A model generated the notes under the pieces. It did no database searches. It was not told the DNA's origin and worked only from the letters and a program-made list of their open reading frames with translations. The position numbers and the translations under genes are program-made. DNA of 64,000 bases from the NCBI RefSeq assembly GCF_001294625.1, contig NZ_CP012677.1:3968001-4032000 (forward strand), in the 5' to 3' direction. This document shows positions 1 through 8,280 of the stretch, in pieces (the first letter of the stretch is position 1; each line of letters begins with the position of its first letter). This DNA is from Arthrobacter alpinus. Lineage in GTDB: Bacteria > Actinomycetota > Actinomycetes > Actinomycetales > Micrococcaceae.

Positions 1-702
1 TTGTTCTACCGCAGTCTCTCTGCCACCGAGCAGGCCCACGTCGTGGAGGCCTACACTTTTGAACTTGGCAAATGCTACGAACAGGTCATTCGGGAACGGC
101 AGTTGGCGGCACTGGCCAACATCGACGCGGGCTTGTGCAGCGAAGTCGCAACAGGTCTGGGCCTTTCGGCGCCCGAACCCGAACAGGAACCCACCTCGGA
201 GGCTACCAGTCCCGCCGTATCCCAAATCGGCGGTACGTGGCCGGTGGCCGGTCGTGTCATCGGAATCGTCACGGACGCCGGTAGCGACCCTCAACGGGTG
301 CTCGAGGCCCGGGATGCGATAGCTGCAGCCGGGATGCTCGCACTCTTGGTGGCACCTGTGGGTGGGACCCTGCAAGGAACCAGCGAACCCGTCCAAAGGA
401 CGTACGCCTCAGCACGATCGGTCGAGTTCGACGCTCTGCTCCTTGCTACATCCGCCGGCGCTGGATCAGAAACAGGACAGCACATCCCCATCGACGAGCG
501 CGTGAAGGTGATGGTCGCGGAGGCTTTCCGCCATGCCAAGGCCATCGGCGGGTGGGGCAGCACTCAGGATGTCCTCAAGGCTGCTGGCGTGGACGTGGAT
601 GCCGAAGGCATTGTCCAGGGCAACCCGGATGAAGTCGTCCCCGCCCTCGCCACCCTCTTGGAACGACATCGCATTTGGCAACGCTTCGCGACCCAAGCCT
701 GA
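1..702 (+). CDS. katE: Catalase HPII (large-subunit), C-terminal part
   Basis: This is the 3' end of a gene that begins left of the window, so the start is missing. The first ~60 residues match the end of the haem-catalase domain of large-subunit catalases (motif LSATEQAHVVEAYTFELGK). From about residue 78 the flavodoxin/DJ-1-like domain typical of HPII follows (GRVIGIVTDAG, then alternating strands and helices). The enzyme disproportionates hydrogen peroxide in the cytoplasm. It heads a region rich in other stress genes (iron permease, Dps, KGG protein). A hairpin follows the stop codon. The family assignment is firm; the symbol assumes the missing part is a normal HPII. Confidence 0.88.
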   Translation: MFYRSLSATEQAHVVEAYTFELGKCYEQVIRERQLAALANIDAGLCSEVATGLGLSAPEPEQEPTSEATSPAVSQIGGTWPVAGRVIGIVTDAGSDPQRVLEARDAIAAAGMLALLVAPVGGTLQGTSEPVQRTYASARSVEFDALLLATSAGAGSETGQHIPIDERVKVMVAEAFRHAKAIGGWGSTQDVLKAAGVDVDAEGIVQGNPDEVVPALATLLERHRIWQRFATQA

Positions 703-712
703 CCGCAGCCTT

Positions 713-745
713 GCCAGGGGTCGGGCCGTCAACCCAACCCCTGGC
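713..745 (+). terminator. Hairpin after the catalase gene
   Basis: A 9-bp GC-rich stem (713-721 with 737-745) begins 10 bases after the catalase stop. There is no clear T-run, so termination is inferred from position. The rest of the gap to 992 shows no gene I recognise. Confidence 0.55.
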
Positions 746-992
746 AGGCGCTGTGTCTTAAGGCGTCAGTGGGGCCCGGCGGGTGCGTCGGGACCTAAAA
801 TCCATCACCGCCCTCGTTCCCAAGCGCCCGGACTGTGCTCGGACAGGGCACCGTTCTCGACTCCCACGGTTCGGGACTGCCATGGCCGGGACCTTGTCCG
901 AAGTGTCTGGGCCGTGGCCTGGTTGTTCTGCTTGGCTGGGAAGCTGTTTGCCTGCTGGCGTGCCCGCCACGGCTTTATGCAATGTGACTGGT

Positions 993-1736
993 TCAGCTCA
1001 CTGGGGATGATGGCGCCGTGGGGTCAGCGTATTGGCCGGTCCTGTCCAATGTAGACAAAAAACCGGCGAACCCCCCTTCGATGCGGCTTTGCAAGCGGGC
1101 GGAGGTGCCAACGCGGCATGTGTCGGTGGCGAGGACGTGGAAGCCGCCCGCACGGGCTTGTGCCACCAAGGCGCGGTCTTCACCCACGGCAAGGTCTGGG
1201 AAACCACCGAGCTTGGTGAACACGTCGGCCCGTAGGCCCAGGTTGGCTCCATGGATGTGGGGGTGTCCTTCACCGAGTTGGTGGCAATTGCGCCACTGTG
1301 CCAGGCGTGTGCCTGATAGTTCACCGGGCATGGGTTCGACCGTGCCGAGGAGCATCTGGGCACCGCTGGTGGCAAAGGCATGGTGGCATGTGAGCCAGTC
1401 CTCGGGGACGGCGCTGTCAGCATCGGTGTTCGCTATCCACAGCCTGCTAGGTTCCACACTGGCCATGGCCATCGCAGCGGCGATCCCGGCATTACGAGCA
1501 CCGCCCACCCGCCCAGTGTTGGTGCTCATGACGTGCACTTGCGGGTCTCTGTTCAGTATTTGTGCGGAATGATCGCTTGTGCTGTCCAGAACGAACGTGA
1601 GGGTGGTGCGCACGTCCGGCACTGCTTCGGCTAGTCGTGCCATGGCGTCATGGAGGGCCCCAAGTGCCCGGGGCAACAGTTGGGCCTCGTTTCTGGAGGG
1701 TACGACGACGGCGATCTCGCCAATGACGGGGCTCAC
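993..1736 (-). CDS. Family 2 glycosyltransferase
   Basis: About 247 residues with a GT-A fold glycosyltransferase layout. The N-terminus is IAVVVPSRNEAQLLPRAL, then RVGGARNAGIAAA, a DxD-type metal/nucleotide-sugar motif in IANTDADSAVP, and the acceptor-side GGFPDLAVGEDRAL. No membrane segment is seen, so it should be cytoplasmic. The GTG start at 1736 is chosen because it overlaps the TGA stop of the upstream gene (GTGA). An open frame runs upstream to 1856 but only as antisense-like sequence of the neighbour. The overlap means translational coupling with the deacetylase/methyltransferase and acyl-CoA dehydrogenase-like genes. The sugar donor and acceptor are unknown. Confidence 0.85.
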   Translation of the reverse strand: MSPVIGEIAVVVPSRNEAQLLPRALGALHDAMARLAEAVPDVRTTLTFVLDSTSDHSAQILNRDPQVHVMSTNTGRVGGARNAGIAAAMAMASVEPSRLWIANTDADSAVPEDWLTCHHAFATSGAQMLLGTVEPMPGELSGTRLAQWRNCHQLGEGHPHIHGANLGLRADVFTKLGGFPDLAVGEDRALVAQARAGGFHVLATDTCRVGTSARLQSRIEGGFAGFLSTLDRTGQYADPTAPSSPVS

Positions 1737-3094
1737 GGGGCGTCCCGGAAGCAAAACATCTCGAGTAGGAAGTCTTCTTCGGTGTAGGCGGCCAACAGCT
1801 TCAGCCGGGCATCGTTGCGGAGGATTCTGTGGACGTCGTCGCCCCCTAGAGGCCATCCGGCTATGGGATGGCGCCAGTGGCAGGCCGCGACACAGGTGTC
1901 GGGCAATGCGGAAGCAGCCATCTTTCCAACAACCTCTGAGAGTTCTTCTGCGGTGAAGTAGTAACCGGTTTCAGAGAGGACGAATAGATCGAAGCGCCCA
2001 GGGGGCCATTCTTGTGGCAATGTCGAGTGAAGGATGTGGGCATGCTCGATGGTGGCCAGGCGCAGCTTAGCGCTGGCCGCCGCCTCTGCGCTGGCGTCGA
2101 CGCCGGTGATCTGTCGGCTGCGGGGTGCCAATTCGGCCGTCAAGGCTCCGGTGGAGCAGCCCAATTCCAGCGTCGACTGGTAGAGGGTGCGGGGAAGTGC
2201 TGCCAGCAGCAGCGACCGCTTCCGTGTTTCGTACCAAGATTGCGGGTCCCATGGTTCGGCGCCGTCGGCATGGACAGCGTCAAACTGGGTGCCCAACCAT
2301 GCAGGGTACCTGGGACCCGACGGTGTGAACTTGCCGGCCATGTCGATGAAGGTTTCAAAACTGCGGCCGAAGTGTGCCAACAACGCCGGGGAGAGGAGGG
2401 TTTCGTCCCCAGCGTTGTCGGACAGGGGTGCGATTTGGCTGGTGTGGCTGGACATCGCAGCAGCCTTCAGTGCATGTTCTTTCGGCGTCAGGCCAAATTT
2501 TCGCAGTGCCGGCCAGGGAACGTTGGGGTGTGCCGGGGAGCCCCAATGCCACATCCAGATAGGATATTCCAGCAGCAGGCTGCCGGTGAGTGCTGCGGCG
2601 TTGGTAGCCGCGGCCCCTGCAGCGTCGTGGTCCGTGTGGCCGTCGGCGGACCATGGAGCCACAATCAACGTTGCCGCTCCGCCGGGCGTCGCGGCGGTGG
2701 CAATTTCGTGCTCCAGATCCCGGGTGTGTTCGCTGAGTCCGCCGTCAGGCAGGCGAAGGGTTCGGCAGTTAACCCCTGGGGTGAGCACAGCCAGTGCCTT
2801 TTGGAGTTCGATGGTGCGAAGTGCCGCCAAATGTTCCGGTGTGTGCGTCGTGGATCGGGGATGGGATTTCTCTCCCATGGTGGCCACCAGCACCTCAACG
2901 CTCACGCCGTGGTCCGCCGCCCGTTGTAGGAGCCCGGCAGCACCGAGCGTTTCGTCGTCGGGGTGCGCGGCGACCACTATCAGTTTCTCCACCGTGTCCC
3001 AGTCAATTCCCAGTTCGGCCATGGCAGAAACACGCGGGCTTTCCAGCCAATCCGCTTCGGGGGTGGCTTCCTGGTCGTGGGTAAAAGTCACCAT
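1733..3094 (-). CDS. Bifunctional PIG-L deacetylase / SAM-dependent methyltransferase
   Basis: 453 residues with two domains. Residues ~35-230 are a PIG-L/LmbE-type zinc deacetylase: metal motif AHPDDE at 43-48 and a second histidine set in DGHTDHDAAG. Residues ~285-450 are a class I methyltransferase of the NodS type: SAM motif LELGCSTGALTAEL and the acidic strand end FDLFVLSETGYYF. PIG-L enzymes remove N-acetyl groups from amino sugars, and NodS enzymes N-methylate the freed amine, so the fusion may do both steps in order. This is inferred, not shown. Its start overlaps the acyl-CoA dehydrogenase-like gene by 7 bases and its end overlaps the glycosyltransferase start by 4, so the three form one operon. 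Confidence 0.85.
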   Translation of the reverse strand: MVTFTHDQEATPEADWLESPRVSAMAELGIDWDTVEKLIVVAAHPDDETLGAAGLLQRAADHGVSVEVLVATMGEKSHPRSTTHTPEHLAALRTIELQKALAVLTPGVNCRTLRLPDGGLSEHTRDLEHEIATAATPGGAATLIVAPWSADGHTDHDAAGAAATNAAALTGSLLLEYPIWMWHWGSPAHPNVPWPALRKFGLTPKEHALKAAAMSSHTSQIAPLSDNAGDETLLSPALLAHFGRSFETFIDMAGKFTPSGPRYPAWLGTQFDAVHADGAEPWDPQSWYETRKRSLLLAALPRTLYQSTLELGCSTGALTAELAPRSRQITGVDASAEAAASAKLRLATIEHAHILHSTLPQEWPPGRFDLFVLSETGYYFTAEELSEVVGKMAASALPDTCVAACHWRHPIAGWPLGGDDVHRILRNDARLKLLAAYTEEDFLLEMFCFRDAP

Positions 3095-4221
3095 GGAGGT
3101 TCACCGCCGCCCGCTGTGGTGAACACCGAACGGCCCTGGGCAGAGAGGGAGCGCTCCGCGTGGTCTTGGCGCAGATAGAGTTCCAAATCCGCCACACGCT
3201 GGGCATGTTCTGGTTCGAAGGCCAGCGGTTCGGGCCCCATGCCGTGTGCTGAGACGGTAAGGATGGTCTCGGAGGCGGAAACGACAGCGGCCCTGAGGCG
3301 TGCCGCCGTAAGTGCGGGCGCGTCGCCCCCGCCATGTTCCAACGAGTCGGCCGATTGTCGGTCGACGGTGGCTGCTGCGGCCTCAAAAGCCACTCTTGAG
3401 GACCAGAGTGCCTGGTCGAGCGTCCCAAGGTGCCAGAGGGCGATTTGGTCGGGTTCGCGTGAAAGGCAATGCCGATACACGCGCCTGGCCAAGGCTGTTG
3501 CGGCGCCGTGCCAGATGGCTGCCACCCCTATGCCGCCCCACGAGAAGCCGGGCCTTTGGACGTACCATTCAGGGCTACCGACGGCTATGGCCGGGACATC
3601 CACCAGGGACAGGCCTCGACTGGGCACAGAGGGCAGCCCCAACGCCGTCCATGCCCGTCCCATAGTGGAGATGCCCGGATGGCTAAGTTCGATCGCGAAC
3701 AACCTCATGCCGTCCTCGGCCCGTGCCGTCACGAGGGCGTGGCTGAGATCCTCCGCCAAGGAACACCATGGCTTGGGTCCGTTGAGCCGCCAGCCCCGGT
3801 CTGTTTCAGTTGCCAGCAGCTGCTCTCCCGGTCCCTGGGCCGCGAAGACACCCCAGGTGGAGTCTCCCGTTTGGATGTCACTCCGCCCGGCTTGGTGAAG
3901 AATGGCCACCGCATCCACATGTGGTTCGATGATCCGTGCTGCCGTGAGATCCGCCGCCCCCAAGGTAGCCAACGCCTGCCAGAGCCCCAGTGTCCTTCCC
4001 CTCCCGGGGAAGGGTAGTTGCGGACCGAGCTCCCGTGCAAGGCCGAGGATCGCCGGAACCCTGCCGCCACAATCACGGGCGGCATCATGGAGCCCGTCCA
4101 GGAAATCAGTGCCGTCCAGATCCGTGATCCCGTCTCTGGTACCCAGGTACACCCCCCGGCGGGACGGGAGCCCCGAGGTCGCGGTGGTCGGAGCCGTGGG
4201 CTCGTGCATTGCCGGGGTCAT
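3088..4221 (-). CDS. Acyl-CoA dehydrogenase-like protein
   Basis: 377 residues, the usual length for this flavoprotein family. The central part (ETDRGWRLNGPKPWCSLAEDLSHALVTAR) matches the flavin-contacting beta domain, and the C-terminal half is helical (LDQALWSSRVAFEAAAA). I cannot place the catalytic glutamate with confidence, so it may be a divergent oxidase rather than a beta-oxidation enzyme. The ATG at 4221 has a good GGGAGG site 5 bases upstream. It is the first gene of the three-gene operon, which suggests that the product carries, or is made from, an acyl or amine group oxidised by this protein. The substrate is unknown. Confidence 0.78.
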   Translation of the reverse strand: MTPAMHEPTAPTTATSGLPSRRGVYLGTRDGITDLDGTDFLDGLHDAARDCGGRVPAILGLARELGPQLPFPGRGRTLGLWQALATLGAADLTAARIIEPHVDAVAILHQAGRSDIQTGDSTWGVFAAQGPGEQLLATETDRGWRLNGPKPWCSLAEDLSHALVTARAEDGMRLFAIELSHPGISTMGRAWTALGLPSVPSRGLSLVDVPAIAVGSPEWYVQRPGFSWGGIGVAAIWHGAATALARRVYRHCLSREPDQIALWHLGTLDQALWSSRVAFEAAAATVDRQSADSLEHGGGDAPALTAARLRAAVVSASETILTVSAHGMGPEPLAFEPEHAQRVADLELYLRQDHAERSLSAQGRSVFTTAGGGEPPW

Positions 4222-4326
4222 AGGACCTCCCTAGGTCAGTTAGTGAAAACGGCGCATTGCCGTTGTTTTGCCAGCGGCGTTATCCGGGTGCTGCTTGGCC
4301 CCGTTGCGGAGCAAGAGCCAGATGGG

Positions 4327-4698
4327 TCAGCTCGCAGGACCAGAAGGCAGCGCGCCGCCTTCATCCGCCCAGTCCTGGCCCACGGCATCGTTCAACGCAG
4401 GGTCTGAATCCACGTCTTCGAGCGTGCGATGCACACCGGCAACCGATTCAGAGGCTGGGTGGATCGCTGGGCTATCCTCATTCGCATCCCCGGTCGACCC
4501 ACCAAAGAGACGTGATCCCATTTTTTCGGATTCCTCCTTGACGGATTTTTCCACGGTTTGGACCGTGTCCTGGACTGCGTCCATCCGCCAAAAGGCGCGA
4601 GCGTTCTTTTTCAGGCTCTCATAGCCGCGGCGCCCGACACGGGTGCCGAGAACATACCCCACAGCCAATCCAGCTGAGAAAGCCAACTTCGTTTTCAT
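4327..4698 (-). CDS. YtxH-like small membrane-anchored protein
   Basis: 123 residues. The N-terminus (MKTKLAFSAGLAVGYVLGTRVGRRGYESL) is a short glycine-rich membrane segment followed by basic residues, as in YtxH-type stress proteins. The remainder is hydrophilic and acidic, with a helical stretch around 33-60. The start has an AGGAG site 7 bases upstream. It begins a run of stress genes pointing the same way. The biochemical role of the family is unknown. The family call rests on pattern alone. Confidence 0.65.
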   Translation of the reverse strand: MKTKLAFSAGLAVGYVLGTRVGRRGYESLKKNARAFWRMDAVQDTVQTVEKSVKEESEKMGSRLFGGSTGDANEDSPAIHPASESVAGVHRTLEDVDSDPALNDAVGQDWADEGGALPSGPAS

Positions 4699-4915
4699 CG
4701 GTAACTCCTTGCCTGCACGTCATCCGTGCCTTGGTATCGCGGATCTACAACGTAATGGGTGGTTTCTCAAACTCACTCTAACCACGCTCGCGAGATTCGG
4801 GAATGAGCCACGCAGAGTGAGCGGGCGTACTGGTCGAGTGCGGGTACGCAGACTGCTGTTTAGCTCGGGGCTTGGCGACAGAACCGTCAGGGCCAGCGCC
4901 GCCACACTATCGAAA

Positions 4916-5509
4916 TTACAGTAAGCCCTGTGACCAGCTACTTGCTAACAGCGGCGTCCTGTTGCCACGTAGCCCAATTTGGACACCCGCCGCCACGTGC
5001 AACCCCACGCAGGGCAGACACGACCGAACCAGCTTGACACTCCTACCTACTTGACTCTCCAACTTAAACGCTTGCGACCATACCGCTAGAGGGGAGACGG
5101 TGATTGCGTCCCCGCCGCCGGGTGGCCCTTCCCGTTGATTTTGGTTTTCGGTTTGGGCTTGAACGATTTTTCGTTCGTACAGCAGGTCCTTCTCGCCATG
5201 GTCCTCGGCGCCGTAGAGCTTGGAATTGGAAATTTTAAGTTCCAGCATCAACGCCTCCAATTTCAGGTTGATGGCCAGGTTGTCCCGGTTCTGTGTGTTT
5301 TGGATGATGAAGACCATCAGAAACGTCACGATGGTGGTGGCTGCATTGATGATCAGCTGCCACGTGTCCGAAAAGCCCAGAACAGGTCCGCTGACGGCCC
5401 ACAGGAACAGGGCCAGTACGGCGCACAGGAACACGATGGGACGCCCCAGCATGGCGGCGATGAGGGTCGTGAACTTACTGAAGGAATCCTTGCGGACGCG
5501 TCTGCTCAA
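4916..5509 (-). CDS. Low-affinity iron permease family protein
   Basis: The hallmark of the family is clear: SDTWQLIINAATTIVTFLMVFIIQNTQNRDNLAINLKLEAL, with a first membrane helix (MLGRPIVFLCAVLALFLWAVSG) before it. Members are small two-helix inner-membrane proteins annotated as low-affinity iron permeases; transport is not firmly proven. The TTG at 5509 gives the usual N-terminal length. The frame stays open to 5611, but that part is proline/glycine-rich and unlike the family. The last ~60 residues (from GPPGGGDAITV on) also look unlike the family and may be read-through after loss of an earlier stop. Confidence 0.72.
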   Translation of the reverse strand: MSRRVRKDSFSKFTTLIAAMLGRPIVFLCAVLALFLWAVSGPVLGFSDTWQLIINAATTIVTFLMVFIIQNTQNRDNLAINLKLEALMLELKISNSKLYGAEDHGEKDLLYERKIVQAQTENQNQREGPPGGGDAITVSPLAVWSQAFKLESQVGRSVKLVRSCLPCVGLHVAAGVQIGLRGNRTPLLASSWSQGLL

Positions 5510-5625
5510 TCTCTGGGTCTTTCCGGGAGGGGGCCGATGCTGGCAACGACGTCTTGGCCCGCCACCCCCTGACGTGCAGAAGGGTGCGGTGGGCCAGGAC
5601 CTGGGCGTCACTGGGTTGGCGTTGT

Positions 5626-6522
5626 TTAGGGTGTGGGGCTGCCGCCGTTGACGTTCAGTGTCTCCCCGGCAACGTAGCTGGATTCGGCGGAGGCGAGGAA
5701 AACGTAGGCCGGGGCGAGTTCGGTTGGCTGCCCGGCACGGCCCAAGGGTGTGTCCTTGCCAAATTCGGGCAGAGCCTCCTTGAGTTGGCCATCGCTGACT
5801 TGCAGAGGGGTCCAGATCGGACCCGGCGCGACGGCGTTCACACGAATGCCCCGCGGTGCCAGTTGTTGCGCGAGTCCCTTGGTAAATGCGTTGATGGCAG
5901 CCTTCGTCGAGGCATAGTCAATCAGCGTGGGGGAAGGGTTATAGGCCTGGATCGAGGTGGTGTTGATAATGGTCGATCCGGGTTTCAGATGGGGGAGGGC
6001 GGCTTTCGTGATCCAAAACATCGCGAACACGTTCGTGGCGAACGTGTCAGCGAACTGTTCATCGCTTAGGTCCTCCAACGCCTCAACGGCGATTTGCTTG
6101 CCGGCGTTGTTAACGACAATGTCCAGGCCCCCAAGCTGTTCCACGGCGTGGGCGACAAGATCGCGAGCCCGAGCCGGTTCGGAGATGTCTCCGGGCAGGA
6201 GCGCAGCCTTTTGTCCGGCGTCGCGGATGATTCCGGCCACCTTTTGGGCGTCAGGCTCTTCCTCCGGCAGGTACGAAAGTGCCACGTCGGCACCTTCTCG
6301 GGCGAAGGCAATCGCGACGGCCGCGCCGATACCGGAGTCCGCGCCGGTGATCAGGGCCTTGCGTCCTGTGAGTCGACCGGTGCCGCGATAGCTGTCCTCA
6401 CCTCGGTCAGTTTGGGGTTCCAAGTCCCGATCCAGTCCTGGTTCGGCCTGGTCCTGTTTCGGGGGGCTGATACTGGGAAAGCGACTCACTGGGTTCTGGA
6501 AAGTGTATTGGTCCTCGCTCAT
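5626..6522 (-). CDS. SDR family oxidoreductase (YdaD / general stress protein 39 type)
   Basis: 298 residues from the ATG at 6522, which has AGGAG 6 bases upstream; the frame is open to 6594 but without such a site. A ~45-residue polar N-terminal extension is typical of the YdaD/GSP39 subgroup. Then come the Rossmann motif TGADSGIGAA, the NNAG motif, the active-site YASTK with a preceding serine in INTTSIQAY, and the C-terminal substrate loop AGQPTELAPAYVFLAS. It is an NAD(P)-dependent cytoplasmic dehydrogenase of unknown natural substrate, usually induced by general stress. It sits between the iron permease and GlsB-type genes. Confidence 0.88.
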   Translation of the reverse strand: MSEDQYTFQNPVSRFPSISPPKQDQAEPGLDRDLEPQTDRGEDSYRGTGRLTGRKALITGADSGIGAAVAIAFAREGADVALSYLPEEEPDAQKVAGIIRDAGQKAALLPGDISEPARARDLVAHAVEQLGGLDIVVNNAGKQIAVEALEDLSDEQFADTFATNVFAMFWITKAALPHLKPGSTIINTTSIQAYNPSPTLIDYASTKAAINAFTKGLAQQLAPRGIRVNAVAPGPIWTPLQVSDGQLKEALPEFGKDTPLGRAGQPTELAPAYVFLASAESSYVAGETLNVNGGSPTP

Positions 6523-6633
6523 GATGTTCTCCTTTGAGGTGATTGCCATGAAGGTCCGGACTCCCCTGGAAAGGAGTCCGGACCGTACGTCCAAGCCTTT
6601 AATCCTATAACCGGTGCTGCTTCTTGAAGAGGA

Positions 6634-6903
6634 TCAAGCGTTGGTTTTGTTCCGGCCGGTGATGGCCCCATAGATTCCTGCCACGACCAAACCGCCCACG
6701 ATCGCCAGGATCCATGAACCGAGGTTCCAAAATTCCATGGTTCCCCCACCAAAGAGCAGGTCGCCGATCCACCCCCCGACAATCGCCCCGACCACGCCCA
6801 GAATCAGGCTGGTGACCCAACCGCCGCCAACCCTGCCTGGCATGACTGCCTTGACGATGGCCCCGACGATCAGGCCCAAGATGATCCAACCAATGAAACC
6901 CAT
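6634..6903 (-). CDS. GlsB/YeaQ/YmgE family stress membrane protein
   Basis: 89 residues and almost wholly membrane: three glycine-rich hydrophobic segments (IILGLIVGAIVKAVMPG, SLILGVVGAIVGGWIGDLLF, ILAIVGGLVVAGIYGAI). This is the transglycosylase-associated protein fold, common among stress-induced small proteins. The start has AAGGAG 7 bases upstream. The role is unknown beyond association with envelope and osmotic stress. Its neighbours (YdaD-like SDR and Dps) support a general stress regulon. Confidence 0.88.
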   Translation of the reverse strand: MGFIGWIILGLIVGAIVKAVMPGRVGGGWVTSLILGVVGAIVGGWIGDLLFGGGTMEFWNLGSWILAIVGGLVVAGIYGAITGRNKTNA

Positions 6904-6956
6904 GACGACTCCTTAGAAATATGAGGGTTGTGTTGTAGCGGCTTCCACCTAGGCGC

Positions 6957-7517
6957 CTACTTGGCTGTGTCCGAACCGGTTGGTGAGGCGGGCTTTACTT
7001 CGTGACGGAGAGTACCCGTGTTGTTTTCCAGGTGGGCCCGCATGAACCATTGAAAGAGTTCAAGCTTGGCGGCGTGGCCGATAAGCATGTCCTCGGTGAT
7101 CGGGTCCAGCTCACCGGCAGTGGATATCGCCTCGCGGTGGCTGGAGATCAGTCCGTCGTAGACGGCATCCAGGGCGGAGAGATGCTCGGCCGTGTCAGCC
7201 CGGCCGACGGGATAATCCTCCCAGCTACGCGCCTGCACCATGGCCCCGCAGAGACCGTTCGGGGCGACACCCAAGGTGGCCATGCGCTCCGCTGTTTCAT
7301 CAATCATTGTTCGAACGAGCTCGATCTGCGGATCCAGCATCTCGTGGACACCGATGAAATCCCGACCAACCACGTTCCAGTGTGCGTGCTTGAGGGTGAG
7401 CTGGAGATCATTGAGGGCGTGCAGGCGATTTTGCAGCAACGCTCCCACCTTATGACCATCTTTGAGCGGCATGCCCGGAACAGTGAACTTTGCCTTTGAA
7501 TTATTCTTTGCAACCAC
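6957..7517 (-). CDS. dps: Dps family ferritin-like DNA-protection protein
   Basis: 186 residues from a GTG at 7517, which lies 9 bases after TAAGGAG; an in-frame TTG at 7547 precedes that site and is less likely. The ferroxidase signature HAHWNVVGRDFIGVHEMLD with the following DETAERM matches Dps, which oxidises iron(II) with peroxide at the dimer interface of a dodecamer and can coat DNA. The lysine-rich N-terminus (AKNNSKAKF) could contact DNA. It is transcribed divergently from the KGG-motif gene. Together with the catalase and iron permease it points to iron and peroxide management. Confidence 0.9.
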   Translation of the reverse strand: MVAKNNSKAKFTVPGMPLKDGHKVGALLQNRLHALNDLQLTLKHAHWNVVGRDFIGVHEMLDPQIELVRTMIDETAERMATLGVAPNGLCGAMVQARSWEDYPVGRADTAEHLSALDAVYDGLISSHREAISTAGELDPITEDMLIGHAAKLELFQWFMRAHLENNTGTLRHEVKPASPTGSDTAK

Positions 7518-7753
7518 AAAAATCAACTCCTTACATACATTCGACAATTGACGTTCAACACTCGACGGAACGAAGACGCCAATAACCGGTGCCGGCTATG
7601 TTGCCTCGGCGATCTTTCCTTCATGGCCATATTGCAACACCGTAGCCTTTATACCGTAGCCTTCCACGCGGTTGCAAACATTTTGAGCGTTCGCTACATT
7701 GGACAACGTCAGCCCGCCACGGCGGGGCGAAACGATCCACAAGGAGAACCATC

Positions 7754-7903
7754 ATGGCAGATGAGAACAACCCTGGACAGTTCGGAAACCGCAATGACAC
7801 CGAAGAACAAGCACGCAAGGGCGGCCAGACCAGCAGCGGGAGTTTCGGAAGTGAAAACGCCGCCGACCCGTCCCAGGCCGGCAAGGAAGGCGCGCAAGCC
7901 TAG
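7754..7903 (+). CDS. KGG-motif general stress protein, possibly truncated by an amber codon
   Basis: 49 residues, MADENNPGQFGNRNDTEEQ..., with the stress-protein motif ARKGGQTSSGSFG. The ATG has AAGGAG 7 bases upstream. Family members usually carry two or more KGG-type repeats in a longer hydrophilic protein. Here the frame ends at TAG (7901-7903), yet the next 22 codons in the same frame read SHDAKVEGGRNSHQND... and end at TAA (7970-7972), which looks like the missing second repeat. It could be a nonsense mutation, a natural short form or readthrough. The protein is probably intrinsically disordered. It is too short for ordinary gene callers. Confidence 0.75.
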   Translation: MADENNPGQFGNRNDTEEQARKGGQTSSGSFGSENAADPSQAGKEGAQA

Positions 7904-8059
7904 TCGCACGACGCCAAAGTTGAGGGCGGCCGCAACAGCCACCAGAATGATGGAAACAACACCAACCTATAAATACCAATGAATTGTTTGTATATTCCAA
8001 AGTGATAAGCGAATGGGTCGTTGAACGTGACCCCTAATTGATGCTTGCGCCGAATGCGG

Positions 8060-8128
8060 CTATTTGTAACAAATAGTTTATCCAAAACGATGGGCGTGCC
8101 ATCATTCACGCTGAATGATGGCACGCCC
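8060..8128 (+). terminator. Tandem hairpins downstream of the KGG gene
   Basis: Two perfect hairpins: a 7-bp AT-rich stem at 8060-8066/8070-8076, then a 17-bp stem at 8092-8108/8112-8128 with a 3-base loop. They lie in the 310-base gap between the KGG gene and topoisomerase IB. They are probably a bidirectional terminator. The remainder of this gap shows nothing else I recognise. Confidence 0.6.
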
Positions 8129-8280
8129 GCCCTGCGTTGACCTGTTAATTGGCGATTTCTCCCGGGCCGCCACCGAGAAGGGAATTACCGCACCCTGGAC
8201 AAACCGGGGCGGCACTTTGAAATGAGACGGTTGTATGAATCTCCGGCACTCCAGCAGCCACTTTCCGCTCAGCCTTCCAA

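Noticed and set aside
2012..3122. Plus-strand frames of ~305 and 311 codons
   Set aside because: They are antisense to the PIG-L/methyltransferase gene, have no family resemblance and show only GC-driven openness.
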